64,000 bases of DNA. It comes from Archegozetes longisetosus (lineage: Eukaryota > Arthropoda > Arachnida > Sarcoptiformes > Trhypochthoniidae). The stretch's first letter is position 1; the number at the start of each line of letters is the position of its first letter. The stretch spans positions 3,720,001 to 3,784,000 of the forward strand of contig JAEMBT020000001.1 of assembly GCA_018873245.2 (NCBI GenBank), written 5' to 3'. Made by a program: the position numbers and the translations under genes. This document shows positions 59,177 to 64,000 of this stretch, piece after piece. A model generated the notes under the pieces. The model was not told the origin of the DNA. It ran no database searches and saw nothing but the letters and a program-made list of their open reading frames with translations.

Positions 59177-60409
59177 ATGACTATAATGGTGATAAGTTGT
59201 TTGAGTTTATTATATTTAGTGTCCATCAGTGAAAGTGTTAATTACAAAATTGGAAGTAAGTGTGGATTTCCTGGTCTTCCATACGATACCAAAATAGAAC
59301 CAGAAAAGAATATTTATGAGGATGGAGAAGAAATAAGTTATAGATGCCCGCATGATAAGATCTATTTAAAGGCACAAGTCAAGAAGTGTGTTGCCGGAGT
59401 TTGGAAGGGACCTAGATCTACGTGTGGATACTTCTTAAGAAACCAGTTAGACCATGTCAAGATCATAAAAGTGAAAACTGAAGAAGTTGTCTTTGATGGT
59501 AACACCAGCAGTTACACTGCATCTGACTTTCCAGCATCTTTTTATGATGGTAAAGGAACAGTAGTCACCATAACTGATGCTCATTTGCCTCATAAGTGGC
59601 TCTTTAACTTTTCTAATCCTATGTCTTTTGACTTTTTCTTACTTAATGTCCGAATACCAAAGTCGAAACCGCACACCAGCCAAACCATTAACCAAATTGA
59701 CGGCATTCGTATCGAATCAGTTCATATAATCAATGAACCGGAAAGAAACTGTACTACTGATTTCTCAACTCGTGACAGGGCTACGAAGATATTCTGGTTT
59801 TGGTGCACTGTTAGCAAATGGAAGACTCCATCTGACGAACCGGTTTCTGTATCTATAATAACAAGTGCTCCTCAGCCGATTGATATAATCGGTTTACATC
59901 AGGTCTATTTCACGAAACTGCAATATTGTGGTCAGCCACAGGTTCCACTTCTCTCTAAATATGTACCCAGTAGTGAAAGATTGGAACGAGTTCAATGTGA
60001 CCCTAAAGTCGCTATCGAAGTAGATGCTGATCGAAACTCTTCTAATCATTACCTTGAAGATGAGAATTACATGAGTTGTGTTGATGTTGAGTATTGGAGC
60101 GGCAATCCTAAATGTTTACCGAAAACCTATTGTGAACTAGATTTTAGAGAGAAGTCTGAAGAAATAGTTTCTGTTCAAAATGCGTATATTTTTAATGAAA
60201 CTAAATGGTTTGCAATCGAAGGGACTGTTGTTGAGTATAAGTGTAAGAATGGTTCAGCTTTAATCGGAAATTTAAACAGAACTTGTCTTCAAAACTCTAC
60301 TTGGGATCAAAATCTATCTACTTGTTCGCAAATGATAGACAACGAACCGAAAAAAGACAGTAATCAAACTATTTATTTTAAATTTTGTGAACTCTTTCAC
60401 AAGTTCTAA
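59177..60409 (+). CDS. Sushi-domain protein, copy 3 (no membrane exon)
   Basis: 410 residues, colinear with exon 1 of copy 1 and about 95% or more identical by eye, with signal peptide, sushi 1, the glycosylated middle and two more sushi modules. The donor used in the other copies is still present at 60359/60360. The acceptor (TTTATTTTAG near 60441) is also kept, but the sequence after it gives only two codons and a stop. The membrane and tail exon is missing, so the product should be secreted, either spliced (ends KKDIV) or with the 16-residue intron-encoded end. Upstream identity to copies 1 and 2 begins only near 59020. The 3' side is replaced by the 300-bp repeat from 60494. Confidence 0.8.
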   Translation: MTIMVISCLSLLYLVSISESVNYKIGSKCGFPGLPYDTKIEPEKNIYEDGEEISYRCPHDKIYLKAQVKKCVAGVWKGPRSTCGYFLRNQLDHVKIIKVKTEEVVFDGNTSSYTASDFPASFYDGKGTVVTITDAHLPHKWLFNFSNPMSFDFFLLNVRIPKSKPHTSQTINQIDGIRIESVHIINEPERNCTTDFSTRDRATKIFWFWCTVSKWKTPSDEPVSVSIITSAPQPIDIIGLHQVYFTKLQYCGQPQVPLLSKYVPSSERLERVQCDPKVAIEVDADRNSSNHYLEDENYMSCVDVEYWSGNPKCLPKTYCELDFREKSEEIVSVQNAYIFNETKWFAIEGTVVEYKCKNGSALIGNLNRTCLQNSTWDQNLSTCSQMIDNEPKKDSNQTIYFKFCELFHKF

Positions 60410-60493
60410 TATTTAATACTATTTAATTGTATTTATTTTAGTTGTTTAGTTTATTTTAATTGTATTTTATTTTAGTATAATTATTGTATGCAA

Positions 60494-60796
60494 TTCGAAT
60501 ATCTCGAAAACTATTCGATATAAAAAATTTTTGATTTGATACTTGTTGGATTCAGCGTTAAAAAATACATATCGACAGTTCCGTGGTATCTCGGGTATGC
60601 ACGACATCTGCCCGAGTTCCAGTTCCCACAGAATTTCTGAATGATATCTGCGTGGAATTGAAGGAACAAGAGTAAGCCTCGGCGGCGACTAAAATGGGGA
60701 GTCTGGTGGTGGCGGAGGGTGGGGTTCCCACCAAAATATTACATTTTACATCGTGATTGAATCATATATTTTCATATATTTCATATAAATCATATG
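60494..60796. repeat. 300-bp dispersed repeat, copy 2
   Basis: Direct-orientation match to 43574-43875 with only a few base differences, so the insertions are recent. It lies just after sushi copy 3. Confidence 0.85.
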
Positions 60797-60807
60797 AAAG
60801 CGTTTGT

Positions 60808-60809
<2 letters not shown>

Positions 60810-60873
<64 letters not shown>
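60810..60873. repeat. (GA)n microsatellite
   Basis: About 31 perfect GA units, read directly. Sequence on both sides resembles the interior of the hAT element at 34534-34640. Confidence 0.95.
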
Positions 60874-60874
<1 letters not shown>

Positions 60875-61157
60875 GTAATAGATTAGGTTCATATTTAAAA
60901 GCACCAAAAGTTTAGTAATGACTTTTTAGCAACTGATAATTATTGAACTTTTATAAGACTACAATTATCATCAGTTTATATGCATATTATTGTGAAAACA
61001 AAATAAATCCATTTTAAATAGTTTTAAATTTAATAAATGGCTAAAAGAAAGTTTAATTCTCACTATTGGAAGAGAATTAAACGGCAAAGACTTCTAAGCT
61101 CTGTAATACAGATAAGTTTTATATATATAGTCATTTGTAATAAAAATATTTACTTTT

Positions 61158-61679
61158 AAGGGGAAGGAACATATTAATACCTTCGGTAGAGTTATTAAAG
61201 AAAAAACTTTCGTTTTACCAGAAAATTGTTGTAATAAAAAGTGCTATAGTCTTATTCAAATTGATGACCAAATACATGAATTCAATAAATTTTGGTCAAT
61301 CGCGGAATATAACTTACAAAATTATTTATTGAATGGTTTAATGTCTCGTGAAAAATATTTTTGGAAATACAGTATAAACAACTTTGGAACAAAAATTACT
61401 GTCTGTAAAAATTATTTATTAAAATTCCTTCAAATTTCTTCGAAACGAATTGAAAATTTGCATAAAAAAATTATAAAAGGTTTATAATCTTAAATTAGAA
61501 TAAAATATAATTAGAATTAAAATATAAATATTGTTTTAGGCGAACCATTGATGGATCAAAGAGGCAGACATTCTAATAGATCTTTTAAGATAGATGAAAG
61601 TATTTGGGTAAACTTTAACAACTTTATAGCAAAATTTGAAAAGCATGTCTCATTATTGGGAAAAAAATTCGGAAGTTAG
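61158..61679 (+). pseudogene. Transposase-like protein fragment with an intact intron
   Basis: Two pieces with matching phase: up to 61479, then 61540-61679 (GT-AG intron of 60 bp). The first gives PENCCNKKCYSLIQ, FNKFWSIAEYNLQNYLL, then VCKNYLLKFLQISSKRIENL. The second gives GEPLMDQRGRHSNRSF. The order CN-C, F..FW....., VCK..FL..L.IS..R, D.RG.H.. is familiar from a large group of uncharacterised arthropod transposase-like proteins. No start codon is clear, and the DDE part that should follow is missing (TAG at 61677). Preceding sequence (60796-60960) resembles the hAT element interior, so this may be part of a longer relative of it. Confidence 0.5.
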
Positions 61680-62480
61680 ACCACGCCCAATTTTGGTTTA
61701 AGCATACCCTCCTGACTAATTCAAGTGTCCTGAACACGAATATGCTGGTCCTATGCCGAGGAAATGCTTGGTTCTCGAGATATAGCTCCTCAAAGTTTAT
61801 ATTGTAAATGAATAGGAAAACCTCAAGTAATATATTTAAATGTGGGTTTTAAGCTTTGGTTTTGAATTAAACCTTTGTGGTGCAATGGATTAGAATGCTA
61901 ATCCATGCCTAATTGGTAGAGGTCCGAATCCAAGCTTGAAAAAAAAATTTTCTAAAAGTTTTTTCTAGATCACAGAGCACAGAGCATAGAGCATGAGGAA
62001 TAAATGCATTTAAATATTATCATTATTCGCCAACTCGCGCGCTAACCGCGCGCTCATCAGGCTCCGTAGAGAAGCGACCTAACCTAAGGGGAACTCAACA
62101 CCAAACCAAAACCTAAAATGCAGAGATTAAATCTAATAACATATAACCTAACCTAGACTAACTATACTTACCCCTTAAGATATAGTCTATCCAAGTTTTA
62201 ATACGTAATTACATGAGTTTTAAAAGTCATCTGACAAGATTAAATGTGGCATCCATGTTCTCAGCCCATCAACCTGAGTCAAACAATACTACGCTTGCAT
62301 GGTTAGAGTCAATATAAGGGTCTTGGGGCCAGATGTTTATAACGAACTTCAATAGGCCATATCTCAGGACCTAAAAATTTCCTCACGATAAGACCTACAT
62401 ATATTTGATCAGTACCCTCTCCTCTATCCATTCGTAAAATTTAAATTGAAATCGGCTATGGTCTAGATTCCGAAGTAGTA
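61680..62480. other. Repeat-like non-coding region
   Basis: No gene. 61872-61935 has a tRNA-like look (GTGGTGCAATGG, then GGTCCGAATCC as a degraded B box, then a run of A), probably a SINE relic. CCTAACCTAA words recur. Confidence 0.4.
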
Positions 62481-62485
62481 CCAAT

Positions 62486-62915
62486 TTTTCTTTATATTAC
62501 GCATCGATCAGATGCAACTTATGAATTAAGTTTGAAAGGAGTAAAAGAAAAGTCAACTTTTTAATCATAATATTTGAGATAAAAACAAAAGTAGCATTTA
62601 AAGTGATCTTCTCAATAAAACAAAGAATTTTTGTTTATAAAACTTATTTGTTAACTGAGTCTTGTGATCGAAATAGATAAGAATTTGCTGAAAAATTTGG
62701 TAAAAAAGTACTAACGAATGTGACTTATTGACATTAATAGCATTAATAAGCATATGTCGTAGAGAACATTTCTAGACACTATTTCTATATGCCACATTAG
62801 TTTGATAAAAGTTCATTTTGGTAGATCAGATTTTCGGTATATGAGTAATTGATATTACTTGCGATTAAATATTAAATTGTAAAAAGCCTTTAACTGCTTT
62901 ATCTGAGTTCAATTT
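62486..62915 (+). repeat. Displaced 3' flank of a sushi gene
   Basis: Matches the flank of sushi copy 1 (33428-33840) at about 75-80% by eye: CAATTTTTCTTTA-TATTAC, CATCGAT, then at the end AACTGCTTTATCTGAGTT. Together with copy 3 it suggests that the original gene was split by about 2 kb of insertions. Confidence 0.6.
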
Positions 62916-62987
62916 TATTTTGGACAATCTGTATATGTTATTGTTGTTATTCACTATTTAAACCAAAGAACTGAATCAATTTGTGGT

Positions 62988-63984
62988 TTACATTGTACTA
63001 GGATTAGTTGACTTGATCAATTCTACCCAAGTCGATCCACCGTCAAGACAGACATTTTGCCCTATTTTTGAGGTAAGAGGACAAACAAATATTTATAAGT
63101 GATTCTACTCTAAATTAAAAAATAATAATCCGACTTAAAAGTAATAGAATAACATATATTGACCTGTAATAAAGGCTGCGTCATCAGAAGATAAGAAGAT
63201 CATAGCATTCGCAATGTCTTCGTCAGCCGCGAGTCGGCCCAACGGATAGTCCCGCCCAGCTTCTTCCAGTGCTCTGCTCATCTCCTTAGGATCCAGACCA
63301 AGCGAATGAGCAACAAAATTATTGCTAACTACGGTTGGATTGACAGTATTCACACGAATGCCTTTTGGACCCAAATCAAGTGCCAAACACTTAGCCATCA
63401 TGTCAAGACTGGCCTTTGACATGCAATATGGCATATACACAGCCATCTATAATTTAGAAATAATAAGTTTAAAACCATTTCAAATAACTCAGAGTTGATG
63501 CGATCATTAAAACTGCTGACCGGACGAAATGACAATATCGAAGACGTAATCGTAATCGAAGATCCTCTACTCTTTGCCAAATAAGGAGTTGCCAATTGAA
63601 TAAGTTTGAGAACAGATCTGACATTTGTCAGCATTGTGTGATCGAAAATGTCCATCAATTTTGGATTATCGATTAGAGCAGACGAAAAAGCGCCAGCATT
63701 ACAGATCAACACATCAATTTTTCCAAACTTATCAATCGTAGACTTGAACAAACGCTTAACATCTTCAGCGTTAGTCAAATCTGCCACTACTTGGAGTGGC
63801 TCTAATGACTTCGGTGATACACAACAACATTCTTCTGCAACTTGTTTAACACGTGTCGCATCTCTTCCGGTGACAATCACTTTAGCTCCAAATTGGGATA
63901 ACTTCTTGACAGTCGCGGCACCGATTCCAGAACTGGATCTGTCACTAAAACCACCTTATCAGTAAAATCTCTGCTGTTCGACAT
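62988..63984 (-). CDS. Short-chain dehydrogenase/reductase, with a one-base deletion
   Basis: A classical SDR that oxidises or reduces a carbonyl or alcohol with NAD(P)H. Exons 63984-63521, 63446-63164 and 63061-62988 (minus strand; junction phases 0 and 1). The start is MSNSRDFTDKVVLVT. The cofactor motif TGxxxGIG should follow, but one base is missing near 63938, which shifts the frame. Downstream the proper frame gives CNAG (ICNAGAFS), the catalytic Ser in TITSSILS, and Tyr/Lys in YCMSK, then LALDLGPKGIRVN and PLGRLAADEDIA. The last exon gives QNVCLDGGSTWVELIKSTNP, the usual SDR ending. With the base counted, length would be about 273. Everything else is intact, so an assembly error or very recent lesion is likely. 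Substrate unknown. Confidence 0.85.
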
Positions 63985-64000
63985 TCTCTACAATTACTGA

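Noticed and set aside
61872..61935. tRNA gene
   Set aside because: Degraded B box, no acceptor stem pairing, followed by a run of A; more likely a SINE relic.
1..64000. CRISPR array, rRNA, bacterial operon or plasmid features
   Set aside because: None seen. Introns, a SECIS and eukaryotic transposons show nuclear animal DNA.

Overview
The window is nuclear DNA of an AT-rich animal, most likely an arthropod and possibly a mite. The evidence is short spliced genes with GT-AG introns, a selenoprotein with its decoding element, a 2-Cys peroxiredoxin, a family of sushi-domain receptors, and many decayed DNA transposons. No bacterial operon, CRISPR array or rRNA is present. The taxon is an inference. 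Layout: 1-5672 holds no gene I can see. 5673-20004 is one four-exon gene for a small secreted cysteine-rich (16 Cys) prohormone-like protein with an 11.5-kb first intron. 20.8-25.2 kb is a transposon graveyard: a Tc1 relic, a foldback element, and a decayed transposon with ~270-bp inverted ends that contains a pure 477-bp (TTTTAG)n array. 26.3-30.4 kb is a compact gene cluster: selenoprotein S (+) with a Sec TGA and a 3'UTR SECIS, a NIPA-type magnesium transporter (-), a small basic protein starting MNWTGG (+), and a two-exon unknown gene (-). 31.4-37.5 kb is a tandem duplication of a sushi-domain type I membrane protein. Copy 1 (31733-33389) has a tyrosine-rich cytoplasmic tail. Copy 2 (35592-37218) gained a sushi module and lost the tail by deletion. 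A 1146-bp hAT-type element with a nested tRNA-derived SINE sits between them. A third copy (59177-60409) lies 22 kb away, lacks the membrane exon, and has its 3' flank displaced by transposon insertions. 41193-42217 is a four-exon typical 2-Cys peroxiredoxin. 45.9-51.3 kb has two related small secreted proteins, the first broken; the second runs into a broken Polinton/Maverick-type DNA polymerase fragment (51.1-53.4 kb, minus). 53.8-54.3 kb is a run of stem-loops. 55.1-58.2 kb is a compact cluster unlike the rest of the window: a Cys-rich Ser/Thr-rich protein, a TATA-binding-protein homologue with one in-frame stop, an acidic protein, and two PC4-like single-stranded-DNA-binding proteins in divergent arrangement. 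This cluster beside a viral-type polymerase is the most unusual part of the window and may be a relic of a large mobile element or endogenous DNA virus that carried its own transcription factors. 61.1-61.7 kb is a transposase-like relic. 62988-63984 is a three-exon short-chain dehydrogenase (minus) with a one-base deletion in its cofactor motif. How the genes work together: the window mixes unrelated housekeeping genes (redox, selenium, magnesium), a lineage-specific receptor family, and mobile DNA. No shared pathway is evident. All exon boundaries were placed by eye from splice sites, phase and family similarity, without alignment software.
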